Assembly (NCBI GenBank): GCA_963812245.1
Contig: CAWEUK010000002.1
Span: 2,046,001 to 2,110,000, forward strand
Direction of reading: 5' to 3'
Length of the DNA stretch: 64,000 nucleotides
DNA from: Salsipaludibacter sp963812245
GTDB taxonomy: Bacteria > Actinomycetota > Nitriliruptoria > Nitriliruptorales > Nitriliruptoraceae
Positions 49,191 through 57,515 of this stretch are shown here, piece after piece. Numbering within the stretch: the stretch's first letter is position 1; the number at the start of each line of letters is the position of its first letter. Below the pieces are notes generated by a model. That model had not been told where the DNA came from, searched no databases, and worked only from the letters and a program-made list of their open reading frames with translations. The position numbers and the translations under genes are program-made.

Positions 49191-49385
49191 ATGCCCAAGC
49201 AGAAGACCCACAGCGGAACCAAGAAACGCTTTCGCGTCACCAAGAACGGCAAGGTGATGTCCAAGCAGAAGAACCGCGCCCACATCCTCGAGAAGAAGTC
49301 GCCAGGCCGCAAGCGTCGCCTGGCCGGCATGACCGAGATCGCCCCCGCCGACGCCAAGCGCGTCAAGCGGTTGCTCAACAAGTAA
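49191..49385 (+). CDS. rpmI: 50S ribosomal protein L35
   Basis: 64 residues, starting MPKQKTHSGTKKRFRVTKNGKV and ending DAKRVKRLLNK; typical basic L35 with the KSPGRKRRLAG motif. Strong RBS AGGAGGG before the ATG. Intact. Second gene of infC-rpmI-rplT. Confidence 0.97.
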   Translation: MPKQKTHSGTKKRFRVTKNGKVMSKQKNRAHILEKKSPGRKRRLAGMTEIAPADAKRVKRLLNK

Positions 49386-49398
49386 CAGGAGGCCTCCA

Positions 49399-50260
49399 AT
49401 GGCACGTGTCAAGGGTGGCGTTCACGCCAAGAAGAAGCACAAATCGGTCCTGAATCGCGCAAAGGGATTTCGCGGTGCACGCAGCCGCCGGTTCCGCGTG
49501 GCCAAGGAGGCCGTGTTCCACGCCGAGCGGTACGCATATCGCGACCGCCGTCGGCGCAAGGGTGACTTCCGTCGCCTGTGGATCACGCGCATCAACGCGG
49601 CGGCCCGCATCGACGGCCTCAGCTACTCGCGGTTCATGCACGGGTTGAAGCTCGCCGAGATCGAGATCGACCGCAAGAACCTCGCGGACATGGCCGTGCG
49701 TGAGCCGGCTGCGTTCTCGGCCGTGGTCGCGCTGGCCAAGGATGCCCTGGGCATCGAGGTCGAGACGCCGGCTGCAGCGCCTGCCCCGGCCCCGGCCGAC
49801 GAGCCCGTTGCTGCCGAAGAAGCCGACGCGGACGACGAGCCGGTTGCGGCGGACGAAGCCGACGCGGACGACGAAGCTGACGACGGCGGACGATGCTGCC
49901 GAGGAAGCCGACGAAGCTGACGAGGCCGTTGCTGCCGAGGAAGCCGACGCGGACGACGAAGCCGACACCGATGCCGGCGTCGAGGATGGCGAGTCGTTGG
50001 AACAGGACACCGAGGTCGACTCGGATGGGGACGGATCGGTCAACGCCGATGACGAGTCCCCGTTCGGCGAGGGTTCGGTCAAGGCTGGCGAGGACGGTTC
50101 TGGTCCCGAGGGCTGGACGGTCAAGGGCAACGCCGACTCGATGCTCTACCACAGCGAGGAGTCGCCCTACTACGACCGGACCAAGGCCGAGGTGTGGTTC
50201 GAGACCGAGGAAGCGGCTGCAGCTGCCGGCTTCCAGCGCTGGGACGTCAACACGAAGTGA
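49399..50260 (+). CDS. rplT: 50S ribosomal protein L20 with acidic linker and extra C-terminal domain, one +1 shift
   Basis: Residues 1 to about 118 are a normal L20: MARVKGGVHAKKKHKSVLNRAKGFRGARSRRFR, AYRDRRRRKGDFRRLWITRINAAAR, SRFMHGLKLAEIEIDRK. Beyond it runs a long Ala/Glu/Asp-rich region with repeated EEADADDE blocks. One extra base at GG 49885-49886 joins to EEADEADEAVAAEEADADDE, then DSDGDGSVNADDESPFGEGSV and a C-terminal about 50-residue domain: EGWTVKGNADSMLYHSEES, PYYDRTKAEVWFETEEAAAA and GFQRWDVNTK. That last part resembles the small sunset-type domain. Total about 286 residues against about 120 for L20. AGGAGG six bases before the ATG. Terminator follows. Confidence 0.88.
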
Positions 50261-50284
50261 CCCAGTCGGTCACACCAGGATGAT

Positions 50285-50317
50285 CCGAAGGGCCCGCCAC
50301 GACGGCGGGCCCTTCGG
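50285..50317 (+). terminator. Terminator-like hairpin after rplT
   Basis: Perfect 14-bp inverted repeat (CCGAAGGGCCCGCC, loop ACGAC, complement) 25 bp after the rplT stop. It confirms 50260 as the end of the fused L20 gene. Confidence 0.85.
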
Positions 50318-50395
50318 CGTGTTCGGACGTCGCCGATGCATGCGCCCGCACACGAACCAGCGCTGGTCCGGTGCGTGTGCCGAGGGCGACGGCCC

Positions 50396-50401
50396 TAGGA
50401 T
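50396..50401 (+). promoter_or_regulatory. Predicted -10 element (TAGGAT) before the SnoaL-like gene
   Basis: TANNNT hexamer 26 bp before the ATG at 50428. Confidence 0.45.
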
Positions 50402-50427
50402 GGCGTCAGACGATCCAGGGAGTGCCC

Positions 50428-50931
50428 ATGACCGACGGCAGCGGTCCGCAGGTCCATCCCCGCGTGCGGGTGCAACTCGAATGCACGCCCGACGACGGTG
50501 GCCATGCCGAGATCCTTGCCCTGTGGAAGGCGCACTCGATCGCCGAGGACGCCCGCGACCTCGATGGCCTGATCGCGACCCTTGCCCCCGACTGTGTCTA
50601 CGAACTGGTGGGCGAGTTGGCGGCCCCGGAGAATCGCTGGGAGGGCCATGACGGCGCCCGACGTTTCTACACCGATTTCCTCGGCGCCTTTCCCGACGTG
50701 GAGTTCTTCCTCCAGGACATCACCATCGGGCCACAGGGCGTGACCGAGATCGCCAAGGTCAAGGGCACGCACGTGGCCGACTTCGCCGGCTGGGCGGCGA
50801 CCGGTGCAGCGACCGAGTTCATGGTCGCCATCGTCTTCCCATGGGACCCGGTGAGCGGCCGTTTCGGCGGCGAGCGAGTGCTGGCCGTTCCTCCCATGAC
50901 CGCGCAGACCTCCTCCCCACCCGGGAACTGA
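50428..50931 (+). CDS. SnoaL-like / NTF2-fold protein
   Basis: A 167-residue alpha+beta barrel protein. Features: ILALWKAHSIAEDARDLDGLIATLAPDCVYELV, RWEGHDGARRFYTDFLGAFPDVEFFLQDI, VAKVKGTHVADFAG and FPWDPVSGRFGGERV are typical of SnoaL-like polyketide cyclase or isomerase relatives. No catalytic residues can be fixed. Four bases separate it from the channel gene, so they probably form one transcript. Function unknown; family call moderately sure. Confidence 0.75.
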   Translation: MTDGSGPQVHPRVRVQLECTPDDGGHAEILALWKAHSIAEDARDLDGLIATLAPDCVYELVGELAAPENRWEGHDGARRFYTDFLGAFPDVEFFLQDITIGPQGVTEIAKVKGTHVADFAGWAATGAATEFMVAIVFPWDPVSGRFGGERVLAVPPMTAQTSSPPGN

Positions 50932-50935
50932 GGGC

Positions 50936-51979
50936 GTGGCGACTCCACGACCGGTTCGCAACCCGCCGCCGATGGTCGCAGCGGAGCAACGACGCGTCAG
51001 GATCGCGTTGGGCGCGTTCGCCGGCGTCCTCGTGGTGGGATGGCTCGGGTACATGGTGTTGGCCGGGCTGGCGCCCCTGGATGCGCTCTACCAGACCGTG
51101 ATCACGGTCACGACCGTGGGGTCGCGTGACATCCCCGACCCGACTGCCGCCGTGCAGGTGTTCACCATTGCACTCATCAGTGCCGGGGTGGTCTCGGTGT
51201 CCTACGCAGCCGTCACCGGCATGGAGTTCGTCATCGACGGACACCTCCACGACTACCTGGAGAATCGACGGATGGACCGCATCATCGATGCCCTCGACGA
51301 CCACGTCATCATCTGCGGGTTCGGTCGGGTGGGGCGACAGTTGGCTGCCCAGCTGGCGACCTCCCACGCAGACTTCGTCGTGATCGACGAGGAGGAGTAC
51401 AAGGTCGACCAGGCGTTGAGCGCCGGGCACGCCGCCATGCGCGGCGACGCCACCGTCGAGTCGGTGCTCACGCTCGCCGGCATCGACCGGGCCTCGGCCC
51501 TGGTTGCGACCGTCAACTCCGACGCCGACAACGTGCTGGTGACCCTGACCGCCAAGGGCATGGCCCCGGAGCTGACGGTGATCGGTCGCGTCAAACTGGA
51601 CGAGACCGAACCGAAGTTGCGGCGCGCTGGTGCCGATCGGGTGATCTCGCCCTCCACGATCGGCGGTCGGCGGATCGCACAGATCCTGACTCGACCGGTG
51701 GTGGCCGACTTCCTCGACCGGCTCGGGGGCGGCGCGGTGGACTACACCCTGGAGGAGATCCCGGTCCAGCGTGGCAACGACCTGGCCGGGGTCACGCTGC
51801 GCGATGCCGCCATCCGTGAACGGTTCGGGGTCACCGTCCTGGCCGTCCGACACATCGAGGGTGATCGCCTGGACTCGCATCCGGCGCCCAACGTGCCCCT
51901 GCACCCCGGCGACATCCTGGTCGTGATGGGCTCGGACGAGGACGTCAAGGCAATGCGCGGCCAGTTCGCCAAGAACTGA
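50936..51979 (+). CDS. Potassium-channel protein with TrkA-N/TrkA-C (RCK) domains
   Basis: 347 residues. Two membrane helices (residues about 22-40, GAFAGVLVVGWLGYMVLAG, and about 78-100, VFTIALISAGVVSVSYAAVTG) flank a pore loop LYQTVITVTTVGSRDIPDP. The canonical TVGYGD filter is replaced by TVGSRD, so selectivity may be altered. The RCK domain shows HVIICGFGRVGRQLAAQL (nucleotide loop GxGxxG), ADFVVIDEEEYKV and AMRGDATVESVL; the C-terminal TrkA-C domain includes LHPGDILVVMGSDEDVKAM. Probably a ligand-gated K+ channel of the inner membrane. GTG start. Intact. Confidence 0.85.
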   Translation: MATPRPVRNPPPMVAAEQRRVRIALGAFAGVLVVGWLGYMVLAGLAPLDALYQTVITVTTVGSRDIPDPTAAVQVFTIALISAGVVSVSYAAVTGMEFVIDGHLHDYLENRRMDRIIDALDDHVIICGFGRVGRQLAAQLATSHADFVVIDEEEYKVDQALSAGHAAMRGDATVESVLTLAGIDRASALVATVNSDADNVLVTLTAKGMAPELTVIGRVKLDETEPKLRRAGADRVISPSTIGGRRIAQILTRPVVADFLDRLGGGAVDYTLEEIPVQRGNDLAGVTLRDAAIRERFGVTVLAVRHIEGDRLDSHPAPNVPLHPGDILVVMGSDEDVKAMRGQFAKN

Positions 51980-51990
51980 GCGTCCGGCCC

Positions 51991-52038
51991 GGCATGGCAG
52001 GGGACCGGCATGGCAGGGGCCCGGCATGGCAGGGGACC
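51991..52038 (+). repeat. Three 16-bp tandem copies (GGCATGGCAGGGG core)
   Basis: Copies at 51991, 52007 and 52023 in the gap between the channel gene and hemQ, differing in one base. Noncoding. Confidence 0.75.
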
Positions 52039-52135
52039 GACCCGGCGACGGACCGGCCCGGTCGAAACGACGATCCGATGGGCGCTCGCCACGCGGCACG
52101 CGGACGTCATCGCTGGACGCTGGCACCGGTGTCGT

Positions 52136-52924
52136 TCACTGGGTGTCGAGGCCCAGCATCGTCATCGCCTCGGTGGGCGTGGCCCGCAGGCCGATCACGA
52201 AGGGGCCGAACTCGGCGTAGCGGACCGACGCTTCGTCGTAGCGCAGTCGGTACACGATCTCCTTGAGGTCGCCCACGTCATGGGCGAGCAGGGTCACGCC
52301 GAACTCCCAGTCGTCGATGCCAGTCGATCCGGACACCAGTTGCAGCACCCGGCCGGTGAAGGCCCGCCCGGACCGACCATGCTCACCCATCAGCCGCTTG
52401 CGCTCGTCGAAGTCGAGCGCGTACCAGTTGTCCTCGCCCTCGCGACGATGCGTCATCGGGTAGAAGCACATGGTTGACCAGGTCGGCAGCTCCGGATACA
52501 GCTTGTTGGCTGTGTAGGTGGCCATGCGCTCGTCGAACTCCGCGACGCGGCGGTCGAGCTCGTCGCCCTCGACCCCCTTGGCGGCCATCTGCTCGCGATA
52601 CTGCTGTGGCGTCGTCGTGTACTCGGAGCCCTCGGTCAGCGAGACGTAGGACCAGTCGAGGTCGAACACCTCGCGGGCTGCCTCCATGATGGTGGTCTGG
52701 GCCTGTCGCAGCACGACGAGGTCACGGTCCAGCAGCATGACGACCAGGTCGGCCTTGTGCCCGAGCCCCACGAACACGTGGGTCTGGACCTCCTGGGCGA
52801 CCTGGTCGAGGGCGTCCACGATCGCCTTGCCCGTTGCCGCCGCGCCCGGCGAGACGTCGGGACGGCGACGCAGGAACAGGTGGAGGACGCCCATGCCCTC
52901 GGCGGGGGTGACGGCATCGATCAC
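52136..52924 (-). CDS. hemQ: Coproheme decarboxylase HemQ (chlorite dismutase family)
   Basis: Converts iron-coproporphyrin III to heme b, the Gram-positive route. 262 residues, GTG start. The N-terminal half contains VLHLFLRRRPDV and KADLVVMLLDRDLVVLRQAQT; the C-terminal half YPMTHRREGEDNWYALDFDERKRLMGEHGRSGRAF carries the catalytic Tyr and the His region, followed by QLVSGSTGIDDWEFGVTLLAHDVGDLKEIVYRLRYDEASVRYAEFGPF. HemQ-bearing organisms are actinobacteria or firmicutes. Adjacent to gpmA on the same strand. Intact. Confidence 0.93.
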   Translation of the reverse strand: MIDAVTPAEGMGVLHLFLRRRPDVSPGAAATGKAIVDALDQVAQEVQTHVFVGLGHKADLVVMLLDRDLVVLRQAQTTIMEAAREVFDLDWSYVSLTEGSEYTTTPQQYREQMAAKGVEGDELDRRVAEFDERMATYTANKLYPELPTWSTMCFYPMTHRREGEDNWYALDFDERKRLMGEHGRSGRAFTGRVLQLVSGSTGIDDWEFGVTLLAHDVGDLKEIVYRLRYDEASVRYAEFGPFVIGLRATPTEAMTMLGLDTQ

Positions 52925-52974
52925 GTTGGGCTCCAGGGAAGGGGTCGCAACGGTATGGGATCGTGGGGCAGGCC

Positions 52975-53586
52975 TCAGTCCATGACGGTGACGCTGTTGA
53001 CCTCGGCCTCGTCGGTGAGGTCGTACACGCGGGGGACCCCGGTTGCCAGTTCGTAGCTGGGGATCTCCTCCTCGGACATGTTGTCGAGGTTCATGACGAT
53101 CGCCCGGTTGGAGTTGCCGTGGGCCACGACCAACACGTTGCGGCCATCGCGGATGTCGCCCAGGACGGCACGTTCGAAGAATGGCAGGGTGCGGTTGACC
53201 GTCATCTCCAGCGACTCGCCGCCGGGCGGCGGCGTGCTGTACGAGCGACGCCAGATGTGCACCTGCTCGTCGCCGTACTTCTCCGCGGTGCGAGCCTTGT
53301 TGAGCCCGGACAGGTCCCCGTAGTCACGCTCGTTGAGCGCCTGGTTGCGGATCACCGGCAGGTCCCACCCGGTCTCGTCCAGGATGATGTCCAGCGTGTG
53401 CTGGGCACGCACCAGGTCCGACGTGTAGGCGACGTCGAAGGTCACGCCGGCGTCGGCCAGGCGCCGGCCGCCGCGCCGTGCCTCCTCGCGTCCCTTCTCG
53501 GTCAGGGGGACGTCGACCCATCCCGTGAACCGATTCTGCAGGTTCCACAGCGATTGGCCGTGACGGACGAGTGCGAGCGTGGGCAT
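52975..53586 (-). CDS. gpmA: 2,3-bisphosphoglycerate-dependent phosphoglycerate mutase
   Basis: Glycolytic mutase. 203 residues: LALVRHGQSLWNLQNRFTGWVDVPLTEKGREEARRGG (catalytic His in RHG), AYTSDLVRAQHTLDIIL, RNQALNERDYGDLSGLNKARTAEKYG, RRSYSTPPPGGESLEM and VLVVAHGNSNRAIVM (second His). The C-terminus is shorter than the E. coli enzyme, as in actinobacteria. Minus-strand TATCGT at 53639-53644 is its -10. Intact. Confidence 0.95.
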   Translation of the reverse strand: MPTLALVRHGQSLWNLQNRFTGWVDVPLTEKGREEARRGGRRLADAGVTFDVAYTSDLVRAQHTLDIILDETGWDLPVIRNQALNERDYGDLSGLNKARTAEKYGDEQVHIWRRSYSTPPPGGESLEMTVNRTLPFFERAVLGDIRDGRNVLVVAHGNSNRAIVMNLDNMSEEEIPSYELATGVPRVYDLTDEAEVNSVTVMD

Positions 53587-53638
53587 GGTCTGACTCCGCG
53601 GGGTGTGTTGTCGGTGGCCGAGCGTCACAGCACCGCCC

Positions 53639-53644
53639 ACGATA
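53639..53644 (-). promoter_or_regulatory. Predicted -10 element (TATCGT, minus strand) for gpmA-hemQ
   Basis: Same hexamer as the pyr, metK and rib promoters, here 53 bp upstream of the gpmA ATG. Confidence 0.45.
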
Positions 53645-53866
53645 GGCCCGTTGCGCGCGCCCGGCCAGCCGAAGGGCCCGCGAGAATCGCGAAGCATGGT
53701 CGACGCTGAACATGCGTCGAGCCAACCATTTCCGGGATGGCGGCCGGGTTCGTCGTGAAGCCGGCCTCGAGCGGAGCGGACTGCGGACTGGGACAGCTCG
53801 CTGGACCAGTCCAAGGGAGCACCAAGGGTCGGCGCAACGATGTGCCCGGCGCCATCCGTCGAAGGA

Positions 53867-56143
53867 TCAGGCGTTGGCGCGGATGACGTTGAGCGCCGAG
53901 CCTGCCTTGAACCACTCGATCTGCTCGTCGCTCATCGTGTGCGTGGTGCCGAAGGACTCCGACGACCCGTCCTGGTGGTGCAGGGTCACGGTGATGGGGG
54001 AGCCGGGTGCGAGGTCGGCCAGGCCGGTGATGTCGACACGGTCGCCCGGGCGCACCTTCTCCCAGTCGGCGGGGTCGTTGAAGGTCAGTGGCAGGATGCC
54101 CTGCTTCTTGAGGTTGGTCTCGTGGATGCGGGCGAAGCTGCGCACGACCAGTGCCCGGACCCCGCGGTACCGAGGCTCCATCGCCGCGTGCTCGCGCGAT
54201 GACCCCTCGCCGAAGTTCTCGTCACCGAAGACGACCGAGTCGACGCCCGCCTCGCCCCACCGCTTCGCGAGGTCGGGCAGCGCCAGCTCCTCACCGTCAC
54301 CGACGACGTCGACACCGGTGCTGGCCCCGGTCAGGTTGTTGAGCGCCGACAGGTACAGGTTGCCGGAGATGTTCTGGAGGTGACCGCGGAAGCGCAGCCA
54401 CGGACCCGCCATCGAGATGTGGTCCGTGGTCGTCTTGCCCTCCGACTTCAGCAGGATCGGCAGGCCGAGCAGGTCGTTGCCATCCCACGCGGGGAACGGC
54501 GTCAGGCGCTGCAGGCGCTCGGAGTCCTCGTCGATGACGACGTCGATCTCCTCGCCGTCTGCCGGCGGCACGAAGCCCTCGACGCCCTGGGTGAAGCCGC
54601 CATCGGGCAGTTCCTCGCCGACCGGCTCGGGGAGCATGACCTCGGTGCCGTCGGACGCCGTCAACGTCATCGTCTTGGGGTCGAAGTCGAGCCTGCCGGC
54701 CAGCGCCATCGCGATCACGGTCTCGGGGGAGCCGATGAAGGCCAGCGTCTCGGCGTTGCCGTCGTTGCGCTTGGGGAAGTTGCGGTTGAACGACGTCACG
54801 ATCGAGTTCACGTCGCCCTGCTCGATGTCGTCGCGCCGCCACTGGCCGATGCAGGGGCCACAGGCGTTGGCCAGGACCGTCGCGCCCATGTCCTCGAGGT
54901 CGCCCAGCAGCCCGTCGCGTTCGATCGTGGCGCGCACCTGCTCCGAGCCGGGCGTGACCAGCAGCGGCACCTTCGCGCTGATGCCGTGCTCGGTGGCGAA
55001 GCGGGCGATGCTCGCGGCCCGCGAGATGTCCTCGTAGGACGAGTTGGTGCAGGAGCCGACCAGTGCGGCGGACAGGTCCAGTGGCCAGCCGTTGTCGTCG
55101 GCCTCGGGTCCGATGTCGGACACCTGGCGAGCCAGGTCGGGGGTGTGCGGACCCACCAGGTGCGGCGACAGGTCGTCCAGGTCGATCTCGATCACCTGGT
55201 CGTAGAAGTCGTGGGGGTTGTCGTAGACCTCGTCGTCGGGGCGCAGGAAGGCCGCATGGGCGGTGGCCAGGTCGGCGATCTCCTCGCGCTCGGTCGACTT
55301 GAGGTAGCGGGCCATCGACTCGTCGTAGGCGAACAGCGAGGTCGTGGCGCCGATCTCGGCACCCATGTTGCAGATGGTGCCCTTCCCGGTCGCCGAGATG
55401 GACTCGGCCCCCGGTCCGAAGTACTCCACGATGGCACCGGTGCCACCCTTGACCGTGAGGATCTCCGCGACCTTGAGGATGATGTCCTTGGGGCTGGACC
55501 AGCCCGACAGGCTGCCCGTGAGCTTGACCCCGATCAGCTTCGGCACGCGCAGGTTCCACGGCATGCCGACCATCACGTCGACCGCGTCGGCGCCGCCCAC
55601 GCCGATGGCGACCATCCCCAGTCCGCCGGCGTTGGGCGTGTGGGAGTCGGTGCCGATCATCATGCCGCCGGGGAAGGCGTAGTTCTCGAGCACGACCTGG
55701 TGGATGATGCCCGAACCCGGCTTCCAGAAGCCCATGTCGTAGCGCTGGCCTGCCGACTTCAGGAACTCGTAGACCTCGCGGTTGCGCTCGTTGGCGATGC
55801 GCAGGTCGGCGTCGGCGCCCTGGTAGGCCTGGATCAGGTGGTCGGCATGGATCGTGGTCGGGACCGCGGTGGAGTCCTTGCCGGCCAACATGAACTGCAG
55901 CACCGCCATCTGCGCCGTGGCGTCCTGCATGGCGACACGGTCGGGTCGGTAGTCGGTGTAGTCCACCCCCCGTTCGAGGCCGCCATCGGCCGGATCGTCG
56001 AGGTGGCTGAACAGCACCTTCTCCGCGAACGTCAGCGGACGGCCATAGCGCTCCCGCGCCATCGGGATCGTCTCGCCGTAGCGGTCGTAGGCGGACTGCA
56101 CCAGGGACAGCGGGGTCGTGGCGGCGGGGTGGCGTGCACTCAT
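53867..56143 (-). CDS. Aconitate hydratase, mitochondrial type
   Basis: 758 residues, intact. [4Fe-4S] ligands: GSCTNSSYEDI (Cys) and CGPCIGQWRRDDI (Cys-x-x-Cys). Close to mitochondrial aconitase throughout: RPLTFAEKVLFSHLDDP, VAMQDATAQMAVLQFMLAG, FWKPGSGIIHQVVLENYAFPG, IGTDSHTPNAGGLGMVAIG, LTGSLSGWSSPKD, FNRNFPKRNDGNAETLAF, GDENFGEGSSREHAAMEPR, RSFARIHETNLKKQGILPLTF. Most actinobacteria carry the AcnA/IRP type of about 900 residues; the mitochondrial type is rare there. The upstream region has a -10 flush against an 8-bp palindrome. Confidence 0.93.
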   Translation of the reverse strand: MSARHPAATTPLSLVQSAYDRYGETIPMARERYGRPLTFAEKVLFSHLDDPADGGLERGVDYTDYRPDRVAMQDATAQMAVLQFMLAGKDSTAVPTTIHADHLIQAYQGADADLRIANERNREVYEFLKSAGQRYDMGFWKPGSGIIHQVVLENYAFPGGMMIGTDSHTPNAGGLGMVAIGVGGADAVDVMVGMPWNLRVPKLIGVKLTGSLSGWSSPKDIILKVAEILTVKGGTGAIVEYFGPGAESISATGKGTICNMGAEIGATTSLFAYDESMARYLKSTEREEIADLATAHAAFLRPDDEVYDNPHDFYDQVIEIDLDDLSPHLVGPHTPDLARQVSDIGPEADDNGWPLDLSAALVGSCTNSSYEDISRAASIARFATEHGISAKVPLLVTPGSEQVRATIERDGLLGDLEDMGATVLANACGPCIGQWRRDDIEQGDVNSIVTSFNRNFPKRNDGNAETLAFIGSPETVIAMALAGRLDFDPKTMTLTASDGTEVMLPEPVGEELPDGGFTQGVEGFVPPADGEEIDVVIDEDSERLQRLTPFPAWDGNDLLGLPILLKSEGKTTTDHISMAGPWLRFRGHLQNISGNLYLSALNNLTGASTGVDVVGDGEELALPDLAKRWGEAGVDSVVFGDENFGEGSSREHAAMEPRYRGVRALVVRSFARIHETNLKKQGILPLTFNDPADWEKVRPGDRVDITGLADLAPGSPITVTLHHQDGSSESFGTTHTMSDEQIEWFKAGSALNVIRANA

Positions 56144-56277
56144 GGTGGGGGTCCTTGCGGTCAGCCGCAGGAGGCTGGACGGAGCGGTCTGTGGTGGCGT
56201 GGGTCGGGCTGCATCCGCAGTGTGGCACAGCCGCGTCGGGCAGTCTCGCGAGGGCATCGGGACCTCGCACGGCATTG

Positions 56278-56283
56278 AGCATA
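56278..56283 (-). promoter_or_regulatory. Predicted -10 element (TATGCT, minus strand) of the aconitase gene
   Basis: TANNNT on the minus strand, 135 bp upstream of the ATG and adjacent to the palindrome at 56285. Confidence 0.45.
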
Positions 56284-56284
56284 C

Positions 56285-56305
56285 TGATAACCCATGCGGT
56301 TATCA
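56285..56305. promoter_or_regulatory. Palindromic operator candidate TGATAACC-N5-GGTTATCA
   Basis: 8-bp perfect inverted repeat with a CATGC spacer, one base from the aconitase -10. AT-rich arms stand out in this GC-rich DNA. A dimeric repressor bound here would block the polymerase; the regulator is unknown and the site is not a DtxR/IdeR box. Confidence 0.65.
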
Positions 56306-56469
56306 AACGCTGCTGCGCGGCGGGTCCGTACGCTGGTCGAGATGGCCGCACGACCCGACACGTCGTCATCCCGACCACCTCCCTTCGTGGCAAGGACCCC
56401 ACGCATGCCGGTGCTGACCTGCCTGACCCACCCGCGATTCGGGGGCGCGTCGAGCGTGGGGGTGGGTTC

Positions 56470-57510
56470 GTGCTAGCGGGGTTCCGAGGGCTGGTGGCTG
56501 GCGGCTTCGCCGTCCTGTCAGCCGCGTGCATGCTGATCTGGATCGTCTCCACACCGCAACTGCGGTCGCTGGGTCGGGGGCTGGTCCTGGATGCCCAACT
56601 GGTCATGGTCCTGGCGGCGGCCCTGGTCAGCGTCCTGGCGCTGCTGGTGGCGTGGTCCAGCTTCGGTCGCGGGATGGTGGCTGCCGTCGGGCTCGTGCTG
56701 ACCGGCCAGGGCGTGCTCGCCACCGTCATGGCGATGGGAGGCCTGGTCATCACCGGTCGCCCCGGTCCGCCCGCACCGGTGAGCGTGTGGCCCATCATGG
56801 CCGCCATGCTCGGCCTGGTCGCGGTGGTCATGGGAGTGTGGCGATCCCCGGACGAGGTCGTGGTGGGTCGCCGACAGTTGATCGGATCGTGGGTTGCCAC
56901 CCTGCTGGCGATCGCGGCCGTGGGCGTGCCGACCATGCCGCTGTCGGTGGCCGGGGCTGCACCCACGCCGGCCATGACCGTTGCCGGGCCCTACGTGGGA
57001 CAGGCGATGACGGGGATCCTGGTCATCCTGTTGGCGACGGCCGGGCTGCGGGCACGACGATCGGCCGCAGTCGGGCAGGCAGTGGCGACCATGGCGCTGA
57101 TGGCTTCGGCGGTGTGGCTGCCAGCGATCGTGCCCGGCGTCGAGCTGGACACGCGTCCCAAGGACATCGCGTTGCTGCTGGCCGTCGTCGCGGTGGGCGT
57201 CTGGACGTTCACGGCAGGCAGCCCCGACTGGGAGGACGGGGAGGTCGAGGAGTGGCAGCACCCATCCGACGAGCTGCGTGCCGGCGCCTGGCGTGGCAGC
57301 TTCGACGTCGGAGGCGAGGCCGACGTCGAAGGTCCGCGAGACGTGACCGCCGTGCTGGATCCGGTCGCCGACGGTCCGCCACCGCCTCAGGAACGCCCCC
57401 GGACCGATGACCCGACGCTGGTGGTCCCTGACCGGGACCAGACCGAGGTCATGGCCGCCACCGATGCCGACCAGACCCAACGCATCGCCGGCGACGACAC
57501 CCGCCGCTGA
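56470..57510 (+). CDS. Multi-pass membrane protein of unknown function
   Basis: 346 residues. Seven or so hydrophobic segments in the first 250 residues (FVLAGFRGLVAGGFAVLSAACMLIWIV is too long to be cytoplasmic; further AAALVSVLALLVAW, GMVAAVGLVLTG, PIMAAMLGLVAVVMGV, SWVATLLAIAAVGV, MTGILVILLATAG, IALLLAVVAVGVWTF). The C-terminal about 100 residues are hydrophilic and acidic (DGEVEEWQHPSDEL, EVMAATDADQTQRI). GTG start; the AGCGGG upstream is not a strong RBS. No family recognised. Possibly regulated together with the divergent aconitase. Confidence 0.7.
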   Translation: MLAGFRGLVAGGFAVLSAACMLIWIVSTPQLRSLGRGLVLDAQLVMVLAAALVSVLALLVAWSSFGRGMVAAVGLVLTGQGVLATVMAMGGLVITGRPGPPAPVSVWPIMAAMLGLVAVVMGVWRSPDEVVVGRRQLIGSWVATLLAIAAVGVPTMPLSVAGAAPTPAMTVAGPYVGQAMTGILVILLATAGLRARRSAAVGQAVATMALMASAVWLPAIVPGVELDTRPKDIALLLAVVAVGVWTFTAGSPDWEDGEVEEWQHPSDELRAGAWRGSFDVGGEADVEGPRDVTAVLDPVADGPPPPQERPRTDDPTLVVPDRDQTEVMAATDADQTQRIAGDDTRR

Positions 57511-57515
57511 CGGTG

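Larger units (their letters stand above)
56144..56469. other. Divergent intergenic region between the aconitase and the membrane protein gene
   Basis: About 326 bp. It holds the aconitase -10 and operator (56278-56305). The remainder towards 56469 shows no gene I can support. Confidence 0.5.

Noticed and set aside
54297..56975. 892-codon open frame on the minus strand
   Set aside because: It is another frame of the aconitase gene with no family resemblance and biased Arg/Gly composition typical of GC-rich shadow frames.
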